From positions 3,560,501 to 3,624,500 of the forward strand of contig CM075768.1 of the NCBI GenBank assembly GCA_037974665.1: DNA of 64,000 nucleotides, read 5' to 3'. Each line of letters opens with the position of its first letter. Position 1 is the first letter of the stretch. Below are positions 22,879-35,480 of the stretch, in pieces. The notes under the pieces were generated by a model. That model ran no database searches and had not been told where the DNA came from. It was given only the letters and a program-made list of their open reading frames with translations. Made by a program: the position numbers and the translations under genes. This stretch comes from Ehretia macrophylla (Eukaryota > Streptophyta > Magnoliopsida > Boraginales > Ehretiaceae).

Positions 22879-25312
22879 TGTCACGCCCCAACTCGACCCC
22901 ACCTACGATCAGTCAGGACGCAACGGAATTTCGGCGGCATAACGACAGTAAACAGATTTCCGAGGTTCTAAACCAACCTCATTAAACATCATACATCCAG
23001 AAATTCCTCAATATAAACAACAACATACAACACAACCATATTATACAATAAAACATCCTCGTTATTCGCCTCCGTTCCAACATTACATACAATACCTCAA
23101 CTTTATCATACATTTCAAAAGTAAGTTGAGACACAACTACAATTTAAACATAGACAAAAGAAAGCCACTAAATTAACATCGTTTGGATCATCATCTTATC
23201 AACAACTATTACACTAAGAACCGTAAAGCATATAAAAGTCTATTAAACTAATATACATGACGTTTAACAACATAGAATCATGGATAAGACTCAGGGACAT
23301 ATGACTCATCCACGAAAGGCACGTTTTCCACATTCTCCTCTTCAGGAGGCACGTACCCGTAATCTTGTGAAAGTACACCTGAAACATGCATTAATAGAGA
23401 GTGAGCTTATATACATAAGCCCAGTGAGGATCCGATAGATCTCGACAGTATTCACTACGCTCCTTGGATTTAGTCCTTTGAGCAAGTAAACACACAACAA
23501 CAATAATCACATAAATAATGCTATCATCACATAACTATATAACCAATCAATAAGGATACTCTATTTGGTGTAGCTCCAAACGTCATCACGATCTCAACCG
23601 TTCTTCTTATAACTCCCCATTACTCACGCACCCGAGGTACCTCACTAGCCCCTTCCCTCCATGACATCTCCGTCATGCGAGCTGGGGGTAGCCTATGGCA
23701 GTCATGCCGTTATCAACCCGACAGCCCGACGCTGCCTGAGAGGTGGCACACACATACCAAGACTCCATATTCATCAATCATCATGCAAGCATAAATCAAT
23801 CAATCAATTGGGAGATCAGCAACAAGAGTGCCCGATTCCCGCATTCAATAATAATCAATCAATAACATCAATATAACATCAATATTAAATTAAACAACAA
23901 ACAACGTAGTTAGATGACAAAGTAGGCCATCTAACCGGACATGCATAATATACATAATTAAACCCTAAATTACTCAACGACGACTCACCATTCATCACTC
24001 GAACACTACCCAACCATCTAAGGCATCGTTCAAGAAATTAAAGAATGACAACCTAAACTTCTAAAATTCATAACTTACAATCTATTAATCCAAACATTGC
24101 CAAATCAGTTCCTATCACTCACCCATTCAACCTACTACATTAGCCCTCTCGGAAATCCACCATAACACCTCTAAATCATGCCCGATAACCCTAAAACCCT
24201 AAGATGTCATGGCTGGATTTTCCGGGTTTTCACACAAACAATGTAATCGAAAATTCGGCATTACAACAGCACTAATACGTAATTATCAAGTATTTAGAAA
24301 TCGACGGCAATCGATTTCGATCAACACAACTCAATTAAATCAACTTTGAACATTTTAATCAAAATTAAATACCCGAAAAATAAAAATTATGCTATATCCG
24401 ACAGAAATTCGTAGTATTAGTATATAATGATCCCTAGCATGCAAGGAGCAATAATCTATCATCAGATTTCAATTCTAACGGTTCAATCTTCATTTATACG
24501 CAAAAACACAAAAATGACATTTTGAGATCTAGAATTTTTCTCTCACCTTAGATGCGATATAAGCCTAGGAATGCGTGCAATGCGTGCCCAACAAGCAGAA
24601 TCCAAGTCGGTGCGAAGTTTCACGGACAAAAACTAGGTTTTTCTTTGAAAAATTGGATTGAAAGCTTGAGTTTTCTTTCTTCTCTTTTCTCCCTCAACCC
24701 CTCGGCAATGTGTGTGTGTGTGATGGTGTTTTTGTGTTGTGTGAGTGTGTGTTGAGGACATTAGCTTAAATGGTCAATTATTTAATTAAAGTCAAAGTTA
24801 TTTTAATAGGTATTTTTGTGTTTTTAATGTCTTTAATTGCATTTTAATGCTCACCAAATTAAAAATAGTTATGCAACCCCCAAGATATCTCAAGTGGATT
24901 ATTTTTAGGTGACAAGAAGTTTTACATTCAAAGAATTCCACCCGAGTCGGCTTAAAACTCGATTTTCGCAAAAGTCGGTGTAAAAACCCTAATAAATTCT
25001 TAAGCCGATTTTAAAACCGTTTTCATCAAACACAGGTCTATTAAAGTCCGTGGACTAGGTCTAGAAGGGTTAAAAAGACCAGTTTCAAAATTATAGCGGA
25101 CGTGTTTCAAAAACACTATTCACTGAAAATCGACGATAAAATTTCTGACTCCGTTTTTGATGAAAATTTCATGAATGCACATTTAGCACGTATTAGAAGT
25201 ATTGAAATCAAAATTATAACTTTCTAGGTCCTATAGCACATAAACAGATCATATGCACGCAAAACGAGGTAAAACACGTAAAACGAGATAAGCAAGAAAG
25301 TGGGGTTTCACA
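22879..25312 (-). repeat. Element 2, 5' LTR
   Basis: 2434 bases, from TGTCACGCCCC to GGGGTTTCACA as read on plus; it is the complete version of the LTR. Confidence 0.93.
23406..23413 (-). promoter_or_regulatory. TATA box of element 2, 5' LTR
   Basis: TATATAAG on minus, followed by GCTCACTCTC; the likely promoter of the element 2 transcript. Confidence 0.65.
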
Positions 25313-25317
25313 CGGTC

Positions 25318-25721
25318 GAGGCCCTCGACCTACTCCCTCATCCGACTGGGAGCTGAAAGAAAACACCAAGTTCGAAAATGGCAACTCATTTGCTTCTAAC
25401 TTCCTTCTAGCTTCAAGTTCACCTTTTTCAAACCACAAACTTCCTCATACACATTTTTAATGCTTCATCTAGATACTCTACAACCCATTTGAGCTTAACA
25501 ACAACACAATTCAAGAAAGGCTAGCCACAATCAACAATAATGCCACTTGATTCTTAAAGCAAAGTTTGTGTTCTAGGGTTGCCACTTCTATCCTCCTAAC
25601 TCAAATTCAAGTATAACCATCAAGCTCAAGCATTATAAATATTCATATAAGTATAAGTAAACATGAGATAGCAAGTTACGAAGCTATATAACAACAAATA
25701 CCCCCACAAGTTCAAGAACCT
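25318..25721 (-). repeat. Old LTR (copy G), second piece
   Basis: Continues 14181-15569 after element 2; the sequence GGTCGAGGCCCTCGACC beside the junction echoes 15507-15522. It stops where the inverted duplication begins. Confidence 0.55.
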
Positions 25722-26060
25722 CAATTACGTGTTTTCACCTGTTTAAATGCAATTAGAATTAGTATATATGTTTATATGTGAGTTATTAAATAATCTTAGA
25801 TTAAATGTGCATTTAAAAGACATTTGAAAAACAAATAATGTAACTTTTTCTTTTCTTTTGAAAAATTGTGTAGTATAACTAGACTTTATGTAATTAAATG
25901 CTTATGAATAAATGTTCTCCCCAAAAATAGTCTACTAAAACTAGTATTTAAGTTGGATAGTATTAATATTACTATTTTTGGAAAAAAACAACTAAAATAG
26001 CTTAAGTTATCAACTTTGACCAAGACTTCTAGCTTTGACTTTATTAAAACCGATTATTGC

Positions 26061-26230
26061 GTTGACTTTTCATCTACCTTGACTTTTGGAAAATGTTGAC
26101 TTTCATTTACTTTGACTTTTTGAAAAAAATGTTGACTCTTATTAACTTTGACCTTTTAGAAAATATTGACTTTTATCATCTTTGACTTTTTGTAAATGTT
26201 GACTTTTTGTCTCCTTTGACTGACTTTTTA
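26061..26230 (+). repeat. TTGAC cluster in the left arm
   Basis: Ten copies of TTGAC in about 170 bases, mostly as (C/T/G)TTGACTTT; two more lie just upstream. TTGAC is the core of the W-box bound by WRKY factors; function here is not shown. The mirror copy is at about 30905-31080. Confidence 0.65.
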
Positions 26231-28318
26231 TATTATTTGACGAAACTAGGTTTATTTAAATACTACTCCTGTTACATGATATATGTGCATTCATAAAAGT
26301 TTCATAAACATTTTTGGAGAAAATTTCATTTAAAGTGCCGTTAAATGGCATTTGAAGACCCTTTCGCTAAATTTTTGAAACTAGTCTTTTAAACATTTTA
26401 AAAGCTAGTCATCTATTATTAAAAGACTTGTGATTTACTAAAAATTATTTCTAAAATAGATTAGGAATTTAAAATAGACTTTTCGGGCGAAAAAAGTAGC
26501 GTTTTTGAACCAAATAGTGATTTCTGCTAAACTCGATTATTGCGTTGACTTTTTTTGACCAAGTATATATTGTAAATAAATATTTCATCATCCTAAATAT
26601 TTTACTAAGGTAAAATTTCAATTAGAATTAAAAACAAAAGATAATTTAGACTTTAGTCATTAAAAATTCAATTTTTGACAACTTTGACCAATTCTTTTTG
26701 CATTCACTTTTTACTTAAATTAATATATACTCAAATATCATCCAAAACACACCAAAAACTGTGGCTCCTTGGATGAGAAAAATGAAGAACATTTTCAAGG
26801 TTTTCAAAGCATTTTTCTTATAGATTTTGCATTTCAAAGCCGAATTGAGTCATTCAAAGCTTGATTTCACTTGTTGGGCACCCATTGCACACATTTCTAA
26901 CATCATTTGGCATCAAAGGTGAGAGAAAAAAAAATAGATCTAGAAATTAAAGTTCATGTCAAATTTTATTTAATGCATGTATAGTTATTGTTTTGTTAAA
27001 TTGCTTATAGATTTTTGCTAAGTAGTTGATAAGGACTAACTTAATGAGTTTATAGCCATTTTGAACAGTTGTAACATGTATTTTTATTTTTCAGGCATTT
27101 AATTGATAATTTGGCTTGTTTGTTGAATAATTTTTGTTGTAGTGGTTGGAATTGATTGGTTGTTGCTTCTAAAAGTTTGTTAATTATGGGGTGATAATGT
27201 TGTAATGCAGAATTTTGGATTTGGATGTCGTAGCAAAAGTCTGAAAAATTCAGCCTTGTACATTGCCAAAATTAGGGTTGTTGGGCTTGTTTTGAATGGT
27301 TTTGGTTGGTTTCTAATGGGGTTATTGAAGTTGCATGTGTGGTTGAGTGTTAGAAAGTGGTTTGGAGGTTATTGAATTTGTCGATTGTAAGTTATGACTT
27401 TTAGAAGTTTGTGTAGTCTATCTTTAAAATGTTGATATATTGTCTTGGGTTGTTTGGGGAGTATTTGAGTAGTTGATTCTTGGATTGTTGTTGATTAGGT
27501 TCGGGATTGAATCTATGTTAAATGCATGTTGAGTTGGATGGCATACTTTGTCATCTAACTTAATTGTTTCAGAATTGTATAGTTGTTGATTGTTAAATGT
27601 TGTTTAATTGGTAGTTGAAATATTGTTTAATTGATTATTGATTGTTGTTTGTTGAAATACGGGAATCGAGCACTTTCGTTGCTGATATCTCAGAATATTG
27701 ATTGATTGTTGAAATACGGGAATTAGGCACTTTCGTTGCTGATCTCTTAGAATATTGATTGATTGTTGATACAAAACCGTGAGAAGTATGCTCGGGTTAA
27801 TCCGGGGTATAGCCAAAGCGGACATTACCTTCTTAATAGCACGCTTGAGTTAATCTGGGGCATTACATTGTTAACTGATTGTTGATTGTTGTTATGTGTC
27901 GGGAGTCGGGAAACCCTCGTTGTTGACTTCTCGAATTAAATTATCATTGGTGTCATGAGTCAAGAGTCATTGTTGTGAGCTGTGATAATGATGTGTCACC
28001 TCGGGAGGCATCCTGGGTTGCGGGCACAGTAATCATGGCTAATCCCTATCTCGCATGGGCGGAAAGGCCATGGGGTGTGGGTCTATGTTAAGGTACCTCA
28101 GGATTGTGTTATTGGGTTTGGAGGAGTTGGTGAGCATTGAAATGGTGTATGGAGCTTCATCAACAAGTGTATCGTATCCTTATTGTGTGTTTACTGTTGT
28201 TACTATTTTTGTATTGTTATCAGTGTTAATTGCGTGTTGTTGCTCATGGGATGATTTCCAAAGTGGTAAAGTAAATGTTTTCAAAAGATCTATTGGATTC
28301 CTTACTGGGGATTTGTTT

Positions 28319-28326
28319 TATATAAG
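28319..28326 (+). promoter_or_regulatory. TATA box in the left arm
   Basis: TATATAAG followed by CTCACTCTC, as in the complete LTRs; a mirrored copy lies near 28798-28806 in the right arm. Confidence 0.5.
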
Positions 28327-28523
28327 CTCACTCTCATTCGTTGTCTGCAATCAGGTATTACTGAACTAGATTTTGGGCACATATCCCAGAAAGCTGAGAA
28401 TGTGCTTTATGTGGACAAGTTATATGTGTCGGAGTCATATCCATGAGTTTGTCTTAGCTTTTGTAGTATGACGTATTGTATAATCCATTTAAAGATAAAG
28501 GCTTATATAATACTAGTTTAGTA

Positions 28524-28600
28524 TAATATAGCCTATATTATACATTTGCAAAATAGATTATAAACCAGTCTAGCAATCTAATCATGTTCAAAAGAAAGAC
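28524..28600 (-). other. Spacer at the centre of the inverted duplication
   Basis: 77 bases that still resemble minus-strand LTR sequence (TTGCAAAATAGATTATA versus TTTCAAAATAGATTATA at 4236-4252), so they belong to the right-hand LTR and were not copied into the left arm. Confidence 0.6.
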
Positions 28601-31418
28601 TACTAAACTAGTATTATATAAGCCTTTATCTTTAAGTGGGTTATACAATACATCATACTACAAAAGCTAAGACAAACTCATGGATATGACTCCGACACAT
28701 ATGACTCGTCCATATAAGGCACATTCTCAGCTTCTTGAGGCACGTACCCGAAATCTGGTTCAGTAACACTTGATTGCAAACAACGAATGAGAGTGAGCTT
28801 ATATAAAATAAAGCCCCAGTGAGGAATCCAATAGATCTTTTGAAAATATTTACTTTACCACTTTGGAAATCATCCCATGAGCAACAACACGCAATTAACA
28901 CTGATAACAATACAAAAATAGTAACAACAGTAAACACACAATAAGGATACGATACACTTGTTGATGAAGCTCCATACACCATTTCAATGCTTACCAACTC
29001 CTCCGAACCCAATGACACAATCCTGAGGTACCCTAACCTAAACCCATACCCCATGGCCTTTCTGGCCATGCGAGATAGGGATTAGCCATGATAACTGTGC
29101 CTGCAACCTAGGATGCCTCCCGAGGTGACACCACATTATCACAGCTCACAACAATGACTCTTGACTCATGACACCAATGATAATTTAATTCGAGAAGTCA
29201 ACAACGAGGGTTGTCCGACTCCCGACACATAACAACAATCAACAATCAGTTAACAATGTAACGCCCCGGATTAACCCGAGCGCGCTACTAAGAAGGTAAT
29301 TTCCGCTTTGGCTATACCCCGGATTAACCTGAGCGTGCTCCTCATGATTTTGTATCAACAATCAATCAATATTCTGAGAGATTAGCAACGAAAGTGCCCG
29401 ATTCCCGTATTTCAACAATCAATCAATATTCTGAGAGATCAGCAACGAAAGTGCCCGATTCCCGTATTTCAACAATCAACAATCAATTAAACAATATTTC
29501 AACAACTAATTAAACTACATTTAACAATCAACAACTATACAATTATGAAACAATTAAGTTAGATGACAAAGTAAGTCATCCAACTCAACATGCATTTAAC
29601 ATAGATTCAATCATGAACCTAATCAACAACAATCCAAGAATCAACTACTCAAATACTACCCAAACAACCCAAGACAATATATCAACATTTTAAAGAAAGA
29701 CTACACAAACTTCTAAAAGTCATAACTTACAATCTACAAATCTAATAACCTCCAAACCACTTTCTAACATTCAACCACACATGCAACTTCAATAACCCCA
29801 TTAGAAACCAACCAAAGCCATTCAAAACAAGCCCGACAACCCTAATTTTGGCAATGCACAAGGCTGAATTTTTCAGACTTTTGCTACGACATCCAAATTA
29901 AAAATTCGGCATTACAACATTACTACTCTGCAATTAACAAACTTTTAGAAGCAACAACCAATCAATTTCAACCACTATAACAACAATTATTCAACAAACA
30001 AGCCAAATTATCAATTAAATGCCCGAAAAATAAAAATATACGTTACAACTGTTCAAAATGACTATAAACTCATCAAGTTGGTCCTTATCAACTACTTAGC
30101 AATAATCTATAAGCAATTTAACAAAATAATAACTATACATGCATTAAATAAAATTTGACATGAACTTTAATTTCTAGATATATTTTTTTCTCTCACCTTT
30201 GATGCCAAATGATGTTAGAAATGTGTGCAATGGGTTCCCAACAAGTGAAATCAAGTTTTGAATGACTCAATTCGGTTTTGAAATACAAAATCTATGAGAA
30301 AAATGCTTTGAAAATCTTGAAAATGTTCTTCATTTTTCTCCTCCAAGAAGCCACAGTTTTTGGTGTGTTTTTGTGGTGTTTTGGCTGATATTTGAGTATA
30401 TATTAAGTTAAATAAAAAGTCAATGCAAAAAGAATTGGTCAAAGTTGTCAAAAATTAGATTTTTAATGACTAAAATCTAAATTAACTTTTGTTTTTAATT
30501 CTAATTGAAATTTTACGTTAATAAAATATTTAGGATGATAAAATATTTATTTGCAATATATACTTGGTCAACAAAAGTCAACGCAATAATCGGGTTTAGC
30601 AGAAATCACTATTTGGTTCAAAAACACTACTTTTTCGCCCGAAAAGTCCATTTTAAATTCCTAATCTATTTCAGAAATAATTCTTAGTAAATCACAGGTC
30701 TTTTAATAATAGAGGACTAGTTTTTAAAATGTTTAAAATATTAGTTTCAAAAATTAAGCGAAAGGGTCTTCAAATGCCATTTAACGACACTTTAAATGAA
30801 ATTTTCTCCAAAAATGTTTATGCAAATTTTATGAATGCACATATATCATGTAAAAGGAGTAGTATTTAAATAAACCTAGTTTGGTCAAATAATATAAAAA
30901 CTCAACGTCAAAGGAGACAAAAAGTCAAAGATGATAAATGTTGACATTTTCCAAAAGGTCAAAGTTAATAAAAGTTAATATTTTTTTCAAAAAGTCAAAG
31001 TAACTCAAAATCAACATTTTTCAAAAGTCAAGATAGATGAAAAGTTAATGCAATAATCGGTTTTAATAAAATTAAAGTTAAAAGTCTTGCTCAAAGTTGA
31101 TAACTTAAGCTATTTTAAGCGTTTTTGTCGAAAATAGTAATATTAATACTATCTAACTTAAATACTATTTTTAGTGGACTATTTTTTGGGACAACATTTA
31201 TTCATAAGCATTTAATTACATATAGTCTAGTTATACTATACAATTTTACAAAAGAAAATGAAAAGTCACATTATTTGTTTTTTTTCAGATATCTTTTAAA
31301 TGCACATTTAATCCAAGATCATTTAATAACTCACATATAAACATATATACTAATTCTAATAGCATTTAAACAGGTGAAAATACGTAATTGCAAATACGAC
31401 AAATTCCGGGGTTTCACA
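28601..31418 (-). repeat. Right arm: LTR with an intact start
   Basis: Minus-strand LTR that begins (on minus) TGTGAAACCCC at 31418. It includes the mirrored open frame 28653-29069, two CGGGCAC units (about 29370-29470) and the mirrored TTGAC cluster. Confidence 0.85.
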
Positions 31419-31670
31419 ATACACCTAAATGCACGTAAATGAACATTTTCGCACGTAAAATGATGAAAATGCATGTTAAATGACATTAATACTTATTAAT
31501 TGATACTAATGCATAAGAAATTATATGAATGCATTATGAATAGTATAATCATGCGTACGACTTTCGTGCCGAGCTTTACACGTATGACCCATATTTCACC
31601 TTCCTAATTCACAAAATCAATGTCAATTTACATATTCTAAAAGTTGTTTCTTTCAAAATCGGGTCTCACA
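31419..31670 (-). repeat. Old LTR (copy G), last piece
   Basis: Ends GGGTCTCACA at 31670, the shape of an LTR start on minus (TGTGAGACCC). It shares style and words (ACGTGCATTT, TATATGAATGCAT) with the start of the element 5 LTR at 63360, which begins TGTTAGACCC. Confidence 0.6.
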
Positions 31671-31890
31671 TGAGTTGTTGCAATATACACTTGTATCAGA
31701 TAGAATAATCATAAATTCGTAAACTATCTTATAAGATAATAGGTTGTCCACCTAACACCAATTGAGTTTACATGTGAAGGGGTGCTACAATATACACTTA
31801 TGATATATCAAAAAAATCACAAACTCTAAAATTATCTTACAAGATTACGAACTGTTTTATTTAACACTAATTAATATTACACTGGAACTC
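31671..31890. repeat. Two diverged tandem units
   Basis: Units of about 105-110 bases starting near 31678 and 31785, both with (G/T)CAATATACACTT, AATCA(T/C)AAA and ACTAATTTA-like ends. A third relative lies at about 2533-2640. Confidence 0.55.
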
Positions 31891-32376
31891 AATATATAAT
31901 TCTTAATGAAAAAGTAGTATTTAAGAAAAATAAATTACATAAGGTAGACGTTAGAAGAGTGAGTGAAAAATGTGAAAAGTTAGCGGACTTTACGGGTTGT
32001 TCTTGTAAGTTAGCAGTTATCGAATTCCCCACAGGGGGAATCGATAGGTGTGCATCTGGTATACATCCAAGAATCAAGTCCAACACAATACAAAACAATA
32101 TCACCGATGATCGATGACAACTTCTCTCCCTGAGGTGGGTAGGGGGGGTAGGGGTTTGTACGTTAGGGGACCTCTTTATAAAGATCTAATGTCAATTTCA
32201 GGCCTAGTTTTTAATGATATTTTAATATATGCTTTCTGTCTCATAGGAGTTTGGGGTTTTGCTGTATATACCAAAGTCCAACTCTATGGGACAATCAAAT
32301 AGGTATTGTCTGAACATGATCTTAAAAGGTTTTTCTTTTGCTTTGTTGGGACCCACACATCAATTATTTGGGAAAG

Positions 32377-32414
<38 letters not shown>

Positions 32415-32782
32415 CTCACTAGTTCAGCAATCTAGCTTAACTATCAAAACGGCCATGCATTTGTTTGTGGCCATTGTGGCCATTGCTTAATGTCCAATTC
32501 GTATGCAACAACATTAGCTGAAATTGCTGTGCTTCTTTTATTAGAAAGATCCTTGACAAATAAAAAATAAAAAGTTATTAGAAAGATCATTGTCATATTT
32601 CTTTGCTGGTTATATAATAGGGTTAAAGTAAAAAATATACAACTTTACACTCATATATCATTAATTTTTTCAATAAAACTAAACTAATTTTTCAAATTGA
32701 AAATATCATAAAGTATACATATACAAGCAAAATATCATAAAGTATACATATACAAGCAAAATATCAGCAAACTGAAAATTTT
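31891..32782. other. Intergenic DNA with simple repeats
   Basis: Holds a (CA)n(TA)n run at about 32378-32412 and just over two copies of a 29-base unit at 32701-32767 (AAATATCATAAAGTATACAT at its start). No gene recognised; the frames at 31889-32302 show no known motif. Confidence 0.5.
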
Positions 32783-34551
32783 TCTAAACTTCAAATTTTT
32801 CATGAAAGGGTTCAAACTTCTAAAACAGAAGTGTTTTTCACACCGTTAACTATTGTATAAGTATTTTACTTAAGTGATATTTTTTTTATTTCAAATCTTA
32901 TGTGACATTTTATTTTTTCTTTCCAACTTCTAGAGGCTTTTTTTAAACACCAAATACAAAAAAAAATAATAATAATAATAATAAATATCTTAAATTCAAC
33001 AACAAATTAATAAATTTAGACCTTTTTAAAGCTTAAAAAAAAAAAACAAAAGACATCAATATAGATATGCATACAAAGGTAGAGGCACCTTAAAAACTAA
33101 GGGTAAAATGGTAGTTTTAAATGTTCTTTTAAAAATATAAAAATAAAAACAAACCCCTCCCGTCAGAAGAAGCACTCAATCTGAACCCAAAAAAAAAAAG
33201 GAAAGAAAAAGAAACGACACTTAGAAAGAGCAACGCCCATCCCCAGCGACTCAATCTGACCTCCTCACCTCGGGCTCCTAATCTTCTTTTTTTTTCTTTT
33301 TTTTTTTTGTCAAGCAGATTTTTTTGTTAAGGTAAATAATTATCTTTATAGTTGTTTGTATTTTGAATTATTCTTTTTTTATTATTTTTTTGTTTATTTT
33401 TTTTATCTTATTCAATTGTTAATTTAATTTATGCAATTATTTTTAATAGATTGAATGAATGTTCGTCATTTTAATAAGATGTGTTGTTTTTATATTTTTA
33501 TTTCAATTTCTATAATTCTTTTTAGCTAGCAATTGATGTAATTGTTAATTTTATGTTTAGGTTATTGTTTTAATTTGTACGTGTTATGCTTGAGAGTTTT
33601 GTAATCTCAATTTGAATTAGAATTCTAATTTTTTATTTGTTTAATAGGGCATGAATAAAGTTTTGTTTTATTTGTTTAACAGGGCAAGAATAAATTTTTT
33701 TAAATAAAATTTGTTTTGAGCAACTTCTTCTACATCTAAAGAATGAATATTGAAAATAATGAAGATATTTATTTAAAGCGCAATCTCGAACATAGATTAA
33801 CTTAGAATATATACTAGCAGATTTTGGGTCGCCCTAAAATTTCATATTACCATCTAAATGATCGAAATAAAATACGGAGATACTACGTGCAAAAGGGATC
33901 TTGTCAACTCCATCATCATGTCCTGAAGACTCCATTTGTGCTATAATAAGCATAAATTAAGAATTACTTAAGTTATATCATATTGTGATTTTTCATCATA
34001 AATAAATAATAAAAAAAAGATTTTAGGCATAAAGTCAATAGTTTTTCTTTATATAATTTATATATGAAATTTATGCGTAGATGAGTGCCTCTGAATACCA
34101 ATTATTGATTCTACAACTATAGTGCCCCCTTAACCTCTAATACCTAGCTCCAACAGTGTGCGCACATATATATTTCTACGCATATAATCACGTACCTATA
34201 TAAAATGTTGGAACAAGTAGGCTTTTTTCTCATAAAGTTGCATACATCAGTTAGTCTTTATATGTATAAGTTCATATATGTACGTATATATGTTGATATC
34301 TTGTTTTTTAATTTCATAGAATTTATTATGATTTTGTTGAATTTAAGATATTTAAAAATTATTTTTATTTGGTGTTTACAAATAAATGCCACTTAGGAGG
34401 TGAAACAAAAAAAAAAATGGCATATAGAACTTGAAATAAAAGAAAAATGTCATGTAAGTAAAATACAAATACTGTTAATTAATTAACGGTGTGTAAAACA
34501 CCTTCTTTTTAGATGTTTGAGCCCTTCTATTGTGGGTTTTAAAGTTTAGGT
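32783..34551. mobile_element. Candidate foldback or Mutator-like non-autonomous element
   Basis: An imperfect inverted repeat of about 150-170 bases: left 32804-32956, right 34366-34527. Shared words in mirror order are GGGTTCAAAC/GGGCTCAAAC, CACACCGTTAA, GTATTTTACTTA, TTATTTCAA and AAACACCAAATA. Similarity continues weakly to 32783 and 34551. The roughly 1.4 kb interior has only homopolymer-rich non-coding sequence. No target duplication could be fixed, so class and ends are open. Confidence 0.5.
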
Positions 34552-35251
34552 ACTTAATTCTATATTAGACCAAATCCAGATCCTAAAAATATCATTTTTC
34601 CTTCTTTTATTTATTTATTTCTCTTCAAAGTGTATATCTCAGCTTGTGGTTTAAGATAATGAATAAATATAACAAACGTCTCTTTAATAGTTTAAATATT
34701 TAAATAAGACGATATTTTAATATGACAACATTTAAGCCCAAATTATTAAATAGTCATGAGTTTAAGTTTCGTCGTCACTCTATATAAAAATATTAAAATT
34801 ATTTATATACAAAACTCACAAAAGAATCTGACTTGCATATGTGAAGACGTGTTAAATTACAATCAATAAAACTATTAAACTCGTATCTAACTAATTAAAC
34901 GTTTAGATGATTTGATATATATATATATATATTTTGGTCAAGATGATTTGATAGTTTAATATACCCCACTTTTGCCTAAGAGCCGTGTATAGACAGAAGC
35001 AGCATTTTCACCCCATCTTCCGTGCATGGTCCACAATAATATTCATGAGTTGCATCCATCCAAGAAATACATAGACTTGCAGACTTTCCAGCTTCATGCA
35101 GCCAAACACAACACTAAACTCAATGCCACAACGTTCATATACAGACTTCACATATCACAAGGACCTAATACCAAAGGTCACTCAAGTGTAAGTGCATATA
35201 TGCAAACAACAAAAACAACAAACAACATTTTTACTTCACCCAAAAATAAAT
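34552..35251. other. Upstream region of the F-box gene
   Basis: AT-rich with a (TA)n run near 34916-34932. No separate gene seen; the frame at 35026-35349 overlaps the likely promoter and leader and has no recognisable motif. Confidence 0.45.
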
Positions 35252-35260
35252 ATAAACTAA
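35252..35260 (+). promoter_or_regulatory. Probable TATA box of the F-box gene
   Basis: TATAAACTA lies about 280 bases before the chosen ATG. A CT-rich tract at about 35300-35390, typical of plant leaders, follows. This predicts transcription starting near 35280-35290. Confidence 0.45.
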
Positions 35261-35480
35261 TATTTCAAAGCCTTGATTCTAGTTCTTTGCCTTGGAACCT
35301 TTCCTTTGGACTCTTCTTTCCCTCCCCTCGATACCCTCCTTCTCAATAAGCTACCTACCTCTATTTCTCTCTCTCTCAAAGTCAAAGCCCTTCATTTTCT
35401 TTTCCGTAACTACAAATACCCATTAATTATTTTGCCTCTCTTTCAACTCTACCTAGGCCTTATAGTTTCTTTTGTTGTTG

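Larger units (their letters stand above)
15570..25312 (-). mobile_element. Element 2: near-intact Ty3/Gypsy retrotransposon, Tekay/Del-like
   Basis: LTRs at 15570-17883 and 22879-25312, TSD CGGTC at 15565-15569 and 25313-25317, primer site 22860-22871, polypurine tract 17884-17898, and a single gag-protease-RT-RNaseH-integrase frame on minus. Long LTRs (about 2.4 kb), gag and pol in one frame, and a chromodomain-like C-terminus fit the Tekay/Del chromovirus clade. One in-frame stop inside RT breaks the polyprotein. The left (3') LTR lacks 120 bases present in the right LTR. Confidence 0.95.
25722..28523 (+). repeat. Left arm of the inverted LTR duplication
   Basis: LTR in plus orientation, truncated at both ends. 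It holds a TTGAC cluster (26061-26230), two CGGGCAC-type units near 27655-27760 and a TATA box at 28319-28326. The open frame at 28055-28369 has a mirror copy in the right arm and is LTR sequence, not a gene. Confidence 0.85.
25722..31418. mobile_element. Large inverted LTR duplication (foldback of a Tekay-type LTR)
   Basis: Two arms of about 2.8 kb (25722-28523 plus, 28601-31390 minus) mirror one another around a 77-base spacer. The right arm continues to a true LTR end, GGGGTTTCACA at 31418; the left arm lacks those last 28 bases. The arms match the LTR type of elements 1-3 in order: TTGAC-rich part, intergenic-like middle, CGGGCAC repeat, CCTCGGGAGGCATCC block and TATATAAG box. There is no interior, primer site or coding sequence. 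Confidence 0.85.

Noticed and set aside
28055..28369. Hydrophobic open frame with a mirror copy at 28653-29069
   Set aside because: It is LTR sequence duplicated as an inverted repeat; related frames in element 3 LTRs (49321, 54289) vary in length and frame.
14181..31670. Target duplication for LTR copy G (CGTAT versus TGAGT)
   Set aside because: Flanking bases do not match, so no duplication is claimed.
35026..35349. 107-codon frame upstream of the F-box gene
   Set aside because: Overlaps the probable TATA box and CT-rich leader and shows no protein motif.
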